DNA of 64,000 bases from Microbacterium sp. Leaf159 (lineage in GTDB: Bacteria > Actinomycetota > Actinomycetes > Actinomycetales > Microbacteriaceae): the NCBI RefSeq assembly GCF_001423615.1, contig NZ_LMOU01000001.1, positions 573,328 to 637,327 of the forward strand, given 5' to 3'. Positions 45,517 through 55,258 of the stretch are shown in pieces. The position numbers and the translations under genes were made by a program. The number at the start of each line of letters is the position of its first letter. The first letter of the stretch is position 1. Below the pieces are notes generated by a model. The model was not told the origin of the DNA, searched no databases, and saw nothing but the letters and a program-made list of their open reading frames with translations.

Positions 45517-46614
45517 CTACGCGTCGACCGGTACCGCGGACACTGTGCGGTCGATCGTGAACTGGCCCAGCACGCGAGTGCCGACGTAGAGCACAGCCGT
45601 CTGGCCCGGAGCGACACCGTTGAGGGGCTCCTCGGGGACGACGCGCACGCCCTCGGCTGTGACGAACGCTCGAGCGGCCTCGGGCTCGGCGTGAGCGCGG
45701 ATCTGCACCTCACAGTCGAACTCCGCCTCCACGGGCCCGGCACCAGCCCAGCTGAACCGCTCGCCCGAGATCTCGCGGATCGCGAGCGCCTCTTTGGGCC
45801 CCACCACCACCGTGTTCGAGACGGGGCGCACTTCGAGCACGAATCGCGGCTTGCCGTCAGCGGCCGGAACACCGAGCTTGAGTCCGCGACGCTGCCCCAC
45901 GGTGAAGGCGTGCGCGCCCTCGTGCGCACCCACGACCTCGCCGGTCCGATCGACGATCTCACCGGTCGCCGTGCCCACCTTCTCGGCGAGCCAGCCGCGG
46001 GTGTCTCCATCGGGGATGAAGCAGATGTCATGACTGTCGGGCTTCTGCGCGACTGTCAGCCCGCGCTCCGCGGCCTCAGCCCGCACGACGGCCTTCGAGG
46101 GAGTCGTGCCGAGCGGGAAGTACGTGTGGGCGAGCTGCTCTGCCGTCAGCACTCCGAGCACGTACGACTGGTCCTTCGCGTTGTCCGCTGCGCGGTGCAG
46201 CTCGAGGCCGGCATCCGTCGGAATCAGGGTGGCGTAGTGCCCGGTGCACACCGCGTCGAAGCCGAGCTCGATCGCGCGCTCGAGCAAGGCGGCGAACTTG
46301 ATCTTCTCGTTGCAGCGCATGCAGGGGTTCGGTGTGCGACCAGCCTGGTACTCGGACACGAAGTCGGCGATGACGTCTTCGCGGAAGCGCTCCGAGAAGT
46401 CCCAGACGTAGAAGGGGATGCCGAGGAGGTCGGCAGCACGTCGGGCATCGAGTGCGTCCTCGATGGTGCAGCATCCTCTGCTGCCCGTGCGCAGAGTCCC
46501 CCCGGCGCGGGACAGCGCGAGGTGCACGCCGACGACGTCGTGTCCGGCATCTACCGCGCGCGCGGCTGCCACGGCGGAGTCCACCCCACCACTCATGGCC
46601 GCAAGAATCCTCAT
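45517..46614 (-). CDS. mnmA: tRNA-uridine 2-sulfurtransferase MnmA
   Basis: Adds the 2-thio group to U34 of tRNA-Glu, -Gln and -Lys, using sulfur from a cysteine desulfurase. The 365-residue protein has the PP-loop SGGVDS at 8-13, the catalytic Cys in [13 protein letters not shown] (Cys98) and the second Cys in [11 protein letters not shown] near 205, plus [10 protein letters not shown] of the tRNA-binding part. The gene lies 9 nt downstream of the cysteine desulfurase gene on the same strand and is also preceded by its own TAGACT box 6 nt before the ATG, so it has both coupled and independent expression routes. Confidence 0.94.
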   Translation of the reverse strand: MRILAAMSGGVDSAVAAARAVDAGHDVVGVHLALSRAGGTLRTGSRGCCTIEDALDARRAADLLGIPFYVWDFSERFREDVIADFVSEYQAGRTPNPCMRCNEKIKFAALLERAIELGFDAVCTGHYATLIPTDAGLELHRAADNAKDQSYVLGVLTAEQLAHTYFPLGTTPSKAVVRAEAAERGLTVAQKPDSHDICFIPDGDTRGWLAEKVGTATGEIVDRTGEVVGAHEGAHAFTVGQRRGLKLGVPAADGKPRFVLEVRPVSNTVVVGPKEALAIREISGERFSWAGAGPVEAEFDCEVQIRAHAEPEAARAFVTAEGVRVVPEEPLNGVAPGQTAVLYVGTRVLGQFTIDRTVSAVPVDA

Positions 46615-46620
46615 GGATCC

Positions 46621-46626
46621 AGTCTA
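46621..46626 (-). promoter_or_regulatory. Leaderless-type -10 box of mnmA
   Basis: TAGACT ends 6 nt before the mnmA ATG, inside the last codons of the desulfurase gene. It would let mnmA be expressed without the desulfurase. Confidence 0.5.
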
Positions 46627-47799
46627 CGAGCGTGCGGCTGAGCCGGAGCCGGATGCGCGGGAGAACGCCTCAGCGATCGATGAGAGGACCGCATCGACGT
46701 CGGCCTCGGTGGATGTGCGTCCGAGCGAGAAGCGGAGCACGCTGCGCGCATCCTGTTCGCTGCGGCCCATGGCCATGACCACGTGCGAAGGCTCTGCCAC
46801 ACCCGCCTGACATGCGGATCCGGTCGATGCCGCGATCCCTGCCATGTCGAGCAGGAAGAGCAGGCTCTCCCCCACTGCGCCGGGGAACAGGATGTGCGCG
46901 TTGCCCGGGAGCCTCTCCGCCCGGTCCCCGAGGACTTCGGCGGTCGGAACACGGGCGAGGATGCCGTCGACCAGTCGATCGCGCATCCCGCTCAACCGAG
47001 TGTTCTCCGTCAGTCGCTCCGCCTCGGCGAGCTCCAGTGCGACGGCGAACGCGGCGGCGCCCGCGACATCCTGGGTCCCCGCGCGGAGGCCGCGCTGCTG
47101 TGCGCCTCCGCGGAGGATGGCCGCGAGGCGCGCGGTGCGCGAGGTGACGAGGGCGCCGACACCGACGGGCGCGCCGATCTTATGACCGGCGACGCTCATC
47201 GCGACCAGTCCGACGGCGTCTGCGGCATCGCCGCGCAGGGCACGGAAGGACAACGGAACGTGTCCGAGTGCCGACACGGCATCGAGGTGCAGCGGAACCC
47301 GCGCGGCCGCGGCCGCTGAGGCCAGCACCGCGGCATCGTTGATGGTCCCGGACTCGTTGTTGGCGACCAGTGCGGTGGCCAGCGCCGCCCCCGGAAGCTG
47401 TGCGGCGAATGCGGCCGGATCGATCGCCGCCGTGCGATATACCGGAACAGCGCGCAGCAACGCTCCCGCCGCGACCAGCGCCTCCACCGTGTCCATGGTC
47501 GCGTGATGCTCGGCATCCGGCATCACGATCGCGTCGGTCCCAGCGGGGCGCGCCTGCCACAGCCCCTGCAGCGCGAGGTTGATCGACTCCGTTCCCCCGG
47601 ACGTGAAGACCACCTCGATGGGATCGGACCCGAGCACCGCGGCGGCACGCTCCCGCGACTCCTCCAGCAGGCGCCTGGCGTCCTGCCCCGCTCCGTGCGT
47701 CGACGACGCGTTGCCGACGATCGCGCTCGCGTCCAGCCACGCCTCGCGCGCCTCCGGGCGCAGCGGGGTCGTGGCCGCGTGATCGAGATAGTGCTGCAT
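46624..47799 (-). CDS. Cysteine desulfurase (IscS/NifS family)
   Basis: PLP enzyme of 391 residues that removes sulfur from cysteine for Fe-S assembly and tRNA thiolation. The opening YLDHAATTPLRPEAREAW is typical; the PLP-binding His is in DAEHHATMDTVEAL near 97, the Schiff-base lysine in AGHKIGAPVGVGAL near 205, and the persulfide cysteine in STGSACQAG near 328. Group I (IscS-like). Upstream of mnmA in one transcription direction, so it is the likely MnmA sulfur donor. Divergent from glgX. GAGTTGAGG lies just before the ATG. Confidence 0.9.
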   Translation of the reverse strand: MQHYLDHAATTPLRPEAREAWLDASAIVGNASSTHGAGQDARRLLEESRERAAAVLGSDPIEVVFTSGGTESINLALQGLWQARPAGTDAIVMPDAEHHATMDTVEALVAAGALLRAVPVYRTAAIDPAAFAAQLPGAALATALVANNESGTINDAAVLASAAAAARVPLHLDAVSALGHVPLSFRALRGDAADAVGLVAMSVAGHKIGAPVGVGALVTSRTARLAAILRGGAQQRGLRAGTQDVAGAAAFAVALELAEAERLTENTRLSGMRDRLVDGILARVPTAEVLGDRAERLPGNAHILFPGAVGESLLFLLDMAGIAASTGSACQAGVAEPSHVVMAMGRSEQDARSVLRFSLGRTSTEADVDAVLSSIAEAFSRASGSGSAARS

Positions 47800-47893
47800 C
47801 CCTCAACTCTCCCCCATTTTCGCCCGCTGGAGCGCACCTGGAACTGAGTGCATCGTGTCCTGAGACCCGAGCGCAGACCCCTATGGTGTATTC

Positions 47894-49966
47894 ATGCCCG
47901 CGATCCGAGACATCACCGTGCCCGGCGGTACTGCACTCGACGACCTCGGCGTTCGCCTTCACGACGGCGTCGGAACCCTCCGCGTCTGGTCGCAGAACGC
48001 GTCGTCCATCGAGCTCGTCGTCTTCGATGCCACAGACCTCGACTGGGTGACCGATCAGGTCGACCTCGAGCGACTTCCCGGCGGTGTCTGGGAGGTCACG
48101 ACCGAGCTGCTGCAGCCGGGCACCCGCTACGCGATCCGCGTCGGCGGACCGCACGGCCCCGGCAACACCTTCAACCCCGAGACCCTCCTCCTCGACCCGT
48201 ATGCGCGCGGCCTCGCCCAGGGCGACGGCTACGAGGAGTGGCGATCCGTCGTGATCGTCGACGGCTTCGACTGGGGCGACTCGGTCAAGCCCCGCATCCC
48301 CCTCGATCGCACGGTCATCTACGAGGGTCATCTGAAGGGCCTCACCAAGCGTCAGCCAGACGTGCCCCCTGCACTGCACGGAACCTATGCGGGTCTCGCC
48401 CACCCCGCGATGATCGAGTACTTCCATGAACTCGGCATCACCTCGATCGAGTTGCTTCCGGTGCACGCGTTCGTGCCGGAGCCTCGTCTGCTCGAGCGCG
48501 GACTCACCAACTACTGGGGCTACAACACCCTCAACTTCTTCACTCCCCACAATGCGTACGCGACCGAGGACGCGCGAAAGGGCGGCCCCGAGGCCGTGCT
48601 CGCCGAGTTCAAGGGGATGGTGCGGCTGCTCCACGAGGCAGGGCTCGAGGTCATCCTCGACGTCGTGTACAACCACACATCGGAAGAGGGACTCGGAGGC
48701 CCTCGCTCGAGCCTGCGCGGGATCGACAATGCGGGCTATTACCGTCAGGATGCGTCCGGGGCGTACATCGACACCACCGGATGCGGCAACACGCTCGACA
48801 CCTCGACGGATGCCGGCGCCCGCCTCGTACTCGACTCGCTGCGCTACTGGGCCCAGGAGATGCAGATCGACGGGTTCCGGTTCGATCTCGCCGCTGCCAT
48901 CGCTCGCGACGGCTCGCACACCTACACCCCCGAGCACCCGCTGCTCGCGGCGATCGCCGACGATCCGATCCTGAAGGAGACGAAGCTCATCGCCGAGCCG
49001 TGGGACGTCGGTATGGGCGGGTGGCAGACGGGCAACTTCCCGAAGGGCTGGCTGGAGTGGAACGACCGCTACCGCGACCGCGTGCGCAACTTCTGGCTGA
49101 GTGACATCGACTATGCGCGCAGAGCGTCGGCGCCGGTCGGCATCGGTGGTTTCGCGACGCGTCTCGCCGGATCCTCGAACACCTTCGCCGACGAGCGCGG
49201 GCCGCTCGCGAGCATCAACTTCGTGACGGCGCACGACGGCTTCACCCTGCACGACCTCGTCTCGTACGACGTCAAGCACAATGAGGCGAACGGCGAGCAC
49301 AACCGCGACGGCGCCGACATGAACCGTGCCTTCAACCACGGGATCGAGGGTCCGACGGACGATCCGGCCATCCTCGCGCCGCGACGCAAGGCGATGCGCA
49401 ACCTGCTGGGCACGCTCCTGCTCTCAGCCGGTATCCCGATGCTCACCGCGGGCGACGAGGTCGGCCGCACGCAGCGGGGCAACAACAACGCCTATGCCCA
49501 GGACTCCGCGATGACCTGGCTCGGCTGGGACCCGGAGCCATGGCAGGAAGACCTGCGCGCCCACGTCAGCAGACTGATCGAGCTGCGCTCGGAGAACCCC
49601 GCTTTGCGACCGAGCAGGTACGCGCGACTGGGCGAACACATCCCGAACGCCTCCGTCATGGACTGGTTCGACCAGAACGGCGAGACGATGGAGAGCGAGC
49701 AGTGGACCGACCCGGGCAACCGCACGCTGCAGTATGTCGCCGCCTCCACTCCGGACCGTGAAGCGGCCAATCGCATCCTCCTGATCGTGCACGGCACGGA
49801 GTCGCCGATCGACGTGCGACTGCCCGAGGAACTCGAGGATGCGACCCGGTTCGTGTCGCTGTGGTCGAGCGCCGACGAGCGCCCCGGAGCCGACGGCGAG
49901 ACGTTCGCGCCGGGGGACATCCTGCCGATCCCGGGAACCTCGATGAGGCTCTTCCGCGTCGAATGA
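47894..49966 (+). CDS. glgX: Glycogen debranching enzyme GlgX
   Basis: Isoamylase-type enzyme that hydrolyses alpha-1,6 branches of limit dextrins; 690 residues. An N-terminal CBM48/E-set domain (FRLHDGVGTLRVWSQNASS-like region, here VRLHDGVGTLRVWSQNASSI) precedes the GH13 barrel with LDVVYNHT, the nucleophile aspartate in GFRFDLAAAI near 329, the acid/base in IAEPWDVG near 366, and FVTAHDGFTLHDLVSY. The last third ends in the usual beta domain. TATGGT at 47882-47887 is 6 nt before the ATG (leaderless-type). Heads the alpha-glucan group; the following gene has its own promoter. Confidence 0.94.
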   Translation: MPAIRDITVPGGTALDDLGVRLHDGVGTLRVWSQNASSIELVVFDATDLDWVTDQVDLERLPGGVWEVTTELLQPGTRYAIRVGGPHGPGNTFNPETLLLDPYARGLAQGDGYEEWRSVVIVDGFDWGDSVKPRIPLDRTVIYEGHLKGLTKRQPDVPPALHGTYAGLAHPAMIEYFHELGITSIELLPVHAFVPEPRLLERGLTNYWGYNTLNFFTPHNAYATEDARKGGPEAVLAEFKGMVRLLHEAGLEVILDVVYNHTSEEGLGGPRSSLRGIDNAGYYRQDASGAYIDTTGCGNTLDTSTDAGARLVLDSLRYWAQEMQIDGFRFDLAAAIARDGSHTYTPEHPLLAAIADDPILKETKLIAEPWDVGMGGWQTGNFPKGWLEWNDRYRDRVRNFWLSDIDYARRASAPVGIGGFATRLAGSSNTFADERGPLASINFVTAHDGFTLHDLVSYDVKHNEANGEHNRDGADMNRAFNHGIEGPTDDPAILAPRRKAMRNLLGTLLLSAGIPMLTAGDEVGRTQRGNNNAYAQDSAMTWLGWDPEPWQEDLRAHVSRLIELRSENPALRPSRYARLGEHIPNASVMDWFDQNGETMESEQWTDPGNRTLQYVAASTPDREAANRILLIVHGTESPIDVRLPEELEDATRFVSLWSSADERPGADGETFAPGDILPIPGTSMRLFRVE

Positions 49967-49992
49967 CGTGCGGCGCGCCGAAGCCTTCCGCT

Positions 49993-50017
49993 CGCTACCC
50001 GCGGTGCGTCGGTAGCG
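49993..50017. promoter_or_regulatory. Inverted repeat overlapping the glgE promoter
   Basis: CGCTACC and GGTAGCG, perfect arms with an 11-nt spacer, end one base before the glgE -10 (TACATT, 50019-50024). An operator is the better reading than a weak glgX terminator because of the position within the promoter spacer. Confidence 0.4.
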
Positions 50018-50018
50018 G

Positions 50019-50024
50019 TACATT
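50019..50024 (+). promoter_or_regulatory. Leaderless-type -10 box that sets the glgE start
   Basis: TACATT ends 6 nt before the GTG at 50031; the later ATG at 50043 is the alternative start. Confidence 0.45.
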
Positions 50025-50030
50025 CGGGGG

Positions 50031-52106
50031 GTGGCCGCACGAATGAGCAGCACCAGTCCTCAGGCTCTCCGGAGTCCCGCTCAGATCCCTCTGCGTCCGC
50101 TGGGCGTCGTGTCGGACGGTGACTCGCTCCGCGCCACGCGCATTCCGCTGGTGGACGGGAGACCTGCTGTTCCCGGCGGGTTCTCACCCAAGGCCTTCGT
50201 GGGAGAGGTCGTACCCTTCAGCGTCGTCGCCTTCCGCGAGGGTCACGACCTGATCGGTGTGCAGCTGCGGCTGACGTCGCCTGACGGCGAGGAGTCGCTC
50301 CATCGCCTCTCCCCGCTGCTGGACGGAACCGACCGGTGGAGTGCCGAGGTCGCGCTCGACGCCCAGGGCAGATGGACGTTCCGCTTCGAGGCGTTCTCCG
50401 ACGACTTCGCGACCTGGGCCCATGCCGCCGAGCTCAAGGTGGCCGCCGGTGTGGACGTGCCGGTCATGGCCGCACTCGGTGCCGAGCTCCTCAGCCGCGC
50501 CGCCGCGGAGAAGGACCGCCCTCTTGCACAGCGCAAGCGCCTCGCCGCTGATTCCACCGCGCTTCTGCAAGGAGACGGTGCGACCACGATCGCCCTGTCG
50601 ACGGACGCGGAGCTTGCTCGGGTATTCCTCGAGCGGCCGCTGACGACGCTGCGCTCGATGTCCGCGGCGCATACCCTGCTCGTCGAGAGGACCGCCGCGG
50701 GGGTCGGCGCCTGGTACGAGTTCTTCCCCCGCTCCGAGGGCGCCAGACGGCTGAAGGACGGCACGATCAAGAGCGGCACGTTCCGCACCGCGACGAAGCG
50801 GCTTCCGGCCGTCGCCGCGATGGGGTTCGATGTGATCTACCTGGTCCCGATCCATCCGATCGGGATCACCAACCGCAAGGGGCGCAACAACACCCTGACC
50901 ACCGAGCCCGAAGACCCCGGCTCCCCCTACGCGATCGGTGCCGTGGAGGGCGGTCATGACGCCATCCACCCCGATCTCGGCAAGCCGACCGACTTCCGCG
51001 CCTTCGTGCGTGCGGCCCGGGGCGAGGGGCTGGAGGTCGCCCTCGATCTTGCTCTGCAGGCGTCTCCTGACCACCCGTGGGTCGCCGAGCATCCGGAGTG
51101 GTTCACGACCCTCCCCGACGGAACGGTCGCGTATGCCGAGAATCCGCCGAAGAAGTACCAGGACATCTACCCGCTGAACTTCGACAACGACCCGGCCGGC
51201 ATCTACCAGGAGATGCTCCGGATCGTGCAGCACTGGGTGCGAGAGGGCGTGAAGATCTTCCGTGTCGACAATCCGCACACCAAGCCGCTGCAGTTCTGGG
51301 AGTGGCTGATCGCCACCGTGAACGCCGCCGACCCCGATGTGATCTTCCTCGCCGAGGCCTTCACCCGACCCGCCGTCATGCGAGCCCTGGCCGCGGTCGG
51401 TTTCCAGCAGAGCTACAGCTACTTCACGTGGCGCAACACCAAGGCCGAACTCGAGGAGTTCCTCACGACCGTGTCGCAGGAGACCAGCGATTACATGCGG
51501 CCGAACCTCTTCGTGAACACCCACGACATACTCACCGAGTACCTGCAGTTCGGGGGGCGTGCCGCATACCGCATCCGCGCCTGCATCGGTGCGACCGCTG
51601 CCCCCGTGTACGGCGTGTACGCCGGTTACGAGCTCTTCGAGAACGTCGCCCGTCCGGGGTCCGAGGAGAACATCGACAACGAGAAGTACGAGTACAAGCT
51701 TCGCGACTGGGAGGGAGCCGAAGCCGCCGGCGACTCGCTCGCTCCCCTTCTGCGTCGCCTGAACGAGATCCGACGCGTGCACCCGGCTCTCCGTCAACTG
51801 CGCAATCTCTCGGTCCACTGGAGCGATGACGACTCGGTGCTCGTCTACAGCAAGCATCTCGATGCCGCGTTCACGGGGACGGGCGTCGCGGACACCCTCA
51901 TCGTGGTCGCCAACGTCGATCCCCACTCGGTGCGGGAGACCACGGTCCACCTCGACACCACGATCTGGGGCGTTCCTCTGGGCGAGTCCTTCGAAGTCGA
52001 GGACCTCCTCACCGGAGCCGTCTGGACATGGGCAGATCACAACTACGTGCGGCTCGACGCCTTCGCCGAGCCGGTGCACATCCTGAAGGTGAGGAAGCGT
52101 TCATGA
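50031..52106 (+). CDS. glgE: Alpha-1,4-glucan:maltose-1-phosphate maltosyltransferase GlgE
   Basis: Extends alpha-1,4-glucans with maltosyl units from maltose-1-phosphate, the actinobacterial route from trehalose to glycogen; 691 residues. GH13 subfamily 3 marks are the N-terminal domains (VPFSVVAFREGHDLIGVQL), GVDVIYLVPIHPIG-type FDVIYLVPIHPIG near 263, the nucleophile in FRVDNPHTKPLQFWEW near 411 and acid/base in DVIFLAEAFTRP near 440. The NPHTKP segment is diagnostic for GlgE. GTG start in a leaderless-type promoter; stop overlaps the glgB start by 4 bp. Confidence 0.95.
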   Translation: MAARMSSTSPQALRSPAQIPLRPLGVVSDGDSLRATRIPLVDGRPAVPGGFSPKAFVGEVVPFSVVAFREGHDLIGVQLRLTSPDGEESLHRLSPLLDGTDRWSAEVALDAQGRWTFRFEAFSDDFATWAHAAELKVAAGVDVPVMAALGAELLSRAAAEKDRPLAQRKRLAADSTALLQGDGATTIALSTDAELARVFLERPLTTLRSMSAAHTLLVERTAAGVGAWYEFFPRSEGARRLKDGTIKSGTFRTATKRLPAVAAMGFDVIYLVPIHPIGITNRKGRNNTLTTEPEDPGSPYAIGAVEGGHDAIHPDLGKPTDFRAFVRAARGEGLEVALDLALQASPDHPWVAEHPEWFTTLPDGTVAYAENPPKKYQDIYPLNFDNDPAGIYQEMLRIVQHWVREGVKIFRVDNPHTKPLQFWEWLIATVNAADPDVIFLAEAFTRPAVMRALAAVGFQQSYSYFTWRNTKAELEEFLTTVSQETSDYMRPNLFVNTHDILTEYLQFGGRAAYRIRACIGATAAPVYGVYAGYELFENVARPGSEENIDNEKYEYKLRDWEGAEAAGDSLAPLLRRLNEIRRVHPALRQLRNLSVHWSDDDSVLVYSKHLDAAFTGTGVADTLIVVANVDPHSVRETTVHLDTTIWGVPLGESFEVEDLLTGAVWTWADHNYVRLDAFAEPVHILKVRKRS

Positions 52107-54307
52107 GCTACCTGGAAGATGCGACGACGTCGTCGGACTGGACCGCGGTGGCGGCAGGCTCCCACCACGACCCGCACTCGGTGCTCGGGTCGCACCCGTT
52201 CACCGACGCGAGCGACCGCACCGTCACCGTGATCCGCGCTCGTCGTCCGCTCGCGGCATCCGTGGCTGCAGTGTTCGGCGACGGCACCCGCCTGGAGTTG
52301 AACCACGTAGCACACGGCATCTGGGAAGGGCATCATGACGGCTCCCCTGTGCCGTACCGGATCGCGACCGCGTACGGCGACGACGCCGAGACCGTCAGCG
52401 GCGACCCGTACCGGCATCTCCCGACGCTGGGCGACATCGATGTGCATCTGATCGCCGAGGGGCGCCATGAGCGCCTCTGGCAGGTGCTGGGCGCGCATCC
52501 TCGCGTCGTGGAGGGCGACGCAGGCGTGGCCTTCGCCGTGTGGGCTCCCAATGCCACCGCCGTTCGCGTGGTCGGTGACCACAACGGGTGGAACGGCGAG
52601 CCCCACGCCATGCGCTCGATGGGTGTGAGCGGGATCTGGGAGCTGTTCATCCCGGATCTCCCGGTCGGCACGACCTACAAGTACGAGATCAGGACGCGCG
52701 ACGGTGCGTGGATCTTCAAGGCGGATCCGATGGCCCAGGCCGCGCAGGTCCCGCCGGAGACCGCATCCGTGGTCACCGAGTCGACCTACGCCTGGTCGGA
52801 TGGCGCCTGGATGACCCGCAGGGCGGCGACCCATGCGGTCGCTCAGCCGCTGTCGGTGTACGAGGTGCATCTGGGCTCCTGGCGAGGCGGACTGAGCTAT
52901 CGGGATGCTGCTGAGCCTCTCATCGCCCACGTCGAGGAGGCCGGCTTCACCCATGTGGAGTTCATGCCGCTCGCCGAACACCCGTTCGGCGGCTCCTGGG
53001 GCTACCAGGTGAGTGGCTACTACGCGGCGACGAGCCGCTTCGGCAGCCCGGACGATCTGCGCTACCTGATCGACCGCCTGCACCAGGCCGGCATCGGCGT
53101 GATCATGGACTGGGTCCCCGGCCATTTCCCGAAGGATGCGTTCGCGCTGGCGCGATTCGACGGCCAGCCGCTCTACGAGCACCCGGATCCCCGACGGGGC
53201 GAGCACCAGGACTGGGGCACGCTCATCTTCGACTACGGGCGCCCGGAGGTGCGAGGATTCCTCGTCGCGAACGCGCTGTTCTGGCTGAGCGAGTTCCATG
53301 TCGACGGTCTTCGCGTCGACGCCGTCGCCTCGATGCTCTACCTCGACTACTCCCGTAACGACGGCGAATGGGAACCCAACATCCACGGCGGGCGCGAGAA
53401 CCTCGAGGCGATCCGATTCCTGCAGGAAGTCAATGCGACCGCCTATCGCGTGCACCCCGGCGTGCTGATGATCGCCGAGGAGTCGACGAGTTTCCCCGGT
53501 GTCACCGCTCCGACCGATCATGCCGGTCTCGGCTTCGGTTTCAAGTGGAACATGGGCTGGATGAACGACTCGCTGCAGTACATCGAGCGAGACCCGATGT
53601 ATCGCGCGCACCATGAAGGCGAGATGACGTTCTCCTTCGTGTACGCGTTCGGCGAGAACTACCTGCTGCCGATCAGCCATGACGAGGTCGTGCACGGCAA
53701 AGGCAGTCTGCTCGCGAAGATGCCAGGGGATCACTGGCACAAGCTCGCGAACGTGCGCGCCTACCTGGGGTACATGTGGGGGCACCCGGGCAAGAAGCTG
53801 CTGTTCATGGGACAGGAGTTCGGCCAGCTCGCAGAGTGGTCCGAGTCACGTGAACTGGACTGGTGGCTGCTCGATCAGCCGTCCCATGCCCAGCTGCAGA
53901 GCTTCGTCGGGCAGCTCAACCGCACCTATCGTGCGCAGGCTCCGCTCTGGGAGCGCGACAACGACGGCTCGTCGTTCTCGCGCCTCGGTGCCCCCAGCTG
54001 GGATCCGAACGTGATCGCGTTCGAACGCCGCGACGCCCACGGCGGCCGACTGGTCGTGATCAGCAACTTCGCCGGCGTCGAGCGCAGCGGATATCGCCTC
54101 GCTCTGCCCAGCGCGGGAATCTGGCAGGAGATCCTCAACACGGATGCCGCAGAATACGGCGGACGAGGTTCAGGCAACCTGGGCGTGGTCGTCGCCGACG
54201 CCGCAGACGGCGGCACCCCGACGGCGACGATGACGCTCCCTGCGCTGTCGACGATCTGGCTCCGCCATCAGAGCGACCCGCACGTGCCGACGATCAGCCA
54301 CGGCTGA
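52103..54307 (+). CDS. glgB: 1,4-alpha-glucan branching enzyme GlgB
   Basis: Introduces alpha-1,6 branches into the linear glucan made by GlgE; 734 residues. Two N-terminal beta domains (the second a CBM48 from about 110) precede the GH13 barrel with MDWVPGHFPKDAFAL, nucleophile in LRVDAVASMLYLDYSR near 403, EWEPNIHGGRENLEAI, acid/base in LMIAEESTSFPG near 457 and the conserved ISHDEVVHGK. Coupled to glgE by an ATGA overlap, so the two are made together, which fits the GlgE pathway. Confidence 0.95.
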   Translation: MSYLEDATTSSDWTAVAAGSHHDPHSVLGSHPFTDASDRTVTVIRARRPLAASVAAVFGDGTRLELNHVAHGIWEGHHDGSPVPYRIATAYGDDAETVSGDPYRHLPTLGDIDVHLIAEGRHERLWQVLGAHPRVVEGDAGVAFAVWAPNATAVRVVGDHNGWNGEPHAMRSMGVSGIWELFIPDLPVGTTYKYEIRTRDGAWIFKADPMAQAAQVPPETASVVTESTYAWSDGAWMTRRAATHAVAQPLSVYEVHLGSWRGGLSYRDAAEPLIAHVEEAGFTHVEFMPLAEHPFGGSWGYQVSGYYAATSRFGSPDDLRYLIDRLHQAGIGVIMDWVPGHFPKDAFALARFDGQPLYEHPDPRRGEHQDWGTLIFDYGRPEVRGFLVANALFWLSEFHVDGLRVDAVASMLYLDYSRNDGEWEPNIHGGRENLEAIRFLQEVNATAYRVHPGVLMIAEESTSFPGVTAPTDHAGLGFGFKWNMGWMNDSLQYIERDPMYRAHHEGEMTFSFVYAFGENYLLPISHDEVVHGKGSLLAKMPGDHWHKLANVRAYLGYMWGHPGKKLLFMGQEFGQLAEWSESRELDWWLLDQPSHAQLQSFVGQLNRTYRAQAPLWERDNDGSSFSRLGAPSWDPNVIAFERRDAHGGRLVVISNFAGVERSGYRLALPSAGIWQEILNTDAAEYGGRGSGNLGVVVADAADGGTPTATMTLPALSTIWLRHQSDPHVPTISHG

Positions 54308-54325
54308 CCGCAGCGCGCCGGGCGG

Positions 54326-55258
54326 TCAGAACAACAGCGACGAGAGCCGGTTGCGTGCCGCGATGACACGCGGATCGGCCGTGCCGATGAGACCGAACAG
54401 TTCGATGAGCCGCTCACGAACCGGCGTGCGCTGGTCCGAGGGAAGCTGAGCGAACAGGTCGAGAAGGCGTCCGAATGCATCGTCGACATGCCCGCCCGCG
54501 AGATCGAGATCAGCGACATCGAACTGCGCCTGCACGTCGAGCGGACCGGCTGCGGCGGCTGCCCGGGCGTCCTGCAGATCGAGCTTCTGCACACGATCGA
54601 GCAGACGCACCTGGCCGAGACCGGCGATCGCGTCCTCGTCACGAGGATTCTCGGCGAGGGCCTTCTCGTAGGCGACGATCGCTGCAGCGTAGTCGCCGAG
54701 CTCGATCGCGGCAAAGGCCTCCGCGTGCAGCGGCGGCAGGGGCGGCTCCTCGGCGGACTCCTCGGTCGCCGCAGGTGCCTCTCCGACGTCGAGCGAGCCG
54801 GTGACACCGTTCTGCGCGGCGAGCTGGAGCAGCTGCGCGAAGACTTCGCGGACCTGCTGCTCGGGAACGGCTCCGGTGAACATCGGAACCGGCTGCCCCG
54901 CGATGAGGGCGACCACCATCGGGATCGACTGTGCACGGAAGCCCTGCGCGAGCTGTGGATTCGCGTCGACGTCGACCTTGGCGAGCAGCACCTTGCCGCC
55001 GAGCTCGCGCGTCACCTTCTCGATGATGGGGCTCAGCTGCTTGCAGGGTCCACACCACTCGGCCCACAGGTCGACGACCACGGGAACGGTGCGCGAGAGC
55101 TCGAGGATCTGACCGAACGATTCGTCGGTCGCATCGACCACCACATCAGCGACACCCGCCGCGGGAGCGGGCGCTCCGGCCGGGGGCGCCGCCGGCCGGT
55201 TGCGGAGCGTGGAGAGGTCGACGGCTCCTCGGAGCGCGGCAGGAGAGATATCGGTCAC
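54326..55258 (-). CDS. Thioredoxin-TPR co-chaperone (CnoX/YbbN-like)
   Basis: Soluble thioredoxin-fold protein of 310 residues with C-terminal tetratricopeptide-like repeats. The active site WCGPC (Trp68-Cys72) is intact, unlike Escherichia coli CnoX which lacks it, so redox activity is likely in addition to holdase function. Repeats begin at about 175 (AFAAIELGDYAAAIVAYEKAL, then IAGLGQVRLLDRV and FDVADLDLAGGHVDDAFGRL). GTG start overlapping the stop of the upstream membrane protein gene (GTGA). The N-terminal 40 residues are proline/alanine rich and disordered. Confidence 0.88.
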   Translation of the reverse strand: MTDISPAALRGAVDLSTLRNRPAAPPAGAPAPAAGVADVVVDATDESFGQILELSRTVPVVVDLWAEWCGPCKQLSPIIEKVTRELGGKVLLAKVDVDANPQLAQGFRAQSIPMVVALIAGQPVPMFTGAVPEQQVREVFAQLLQLAAQNGVTGSLDVGEAPAATEESAEEPPLPPLHAEAFAAIELGDYAAAIVAYEKALAENPRDEDAIAGLGQVRLLDRVQKLDLQDARAAAAAGPLDVQAQFDVADLDLAGGHVDDAFGRLLDLFAQLPSDQRTPVRERLIELFGLIGTADPRVIAARNRLSSLLF

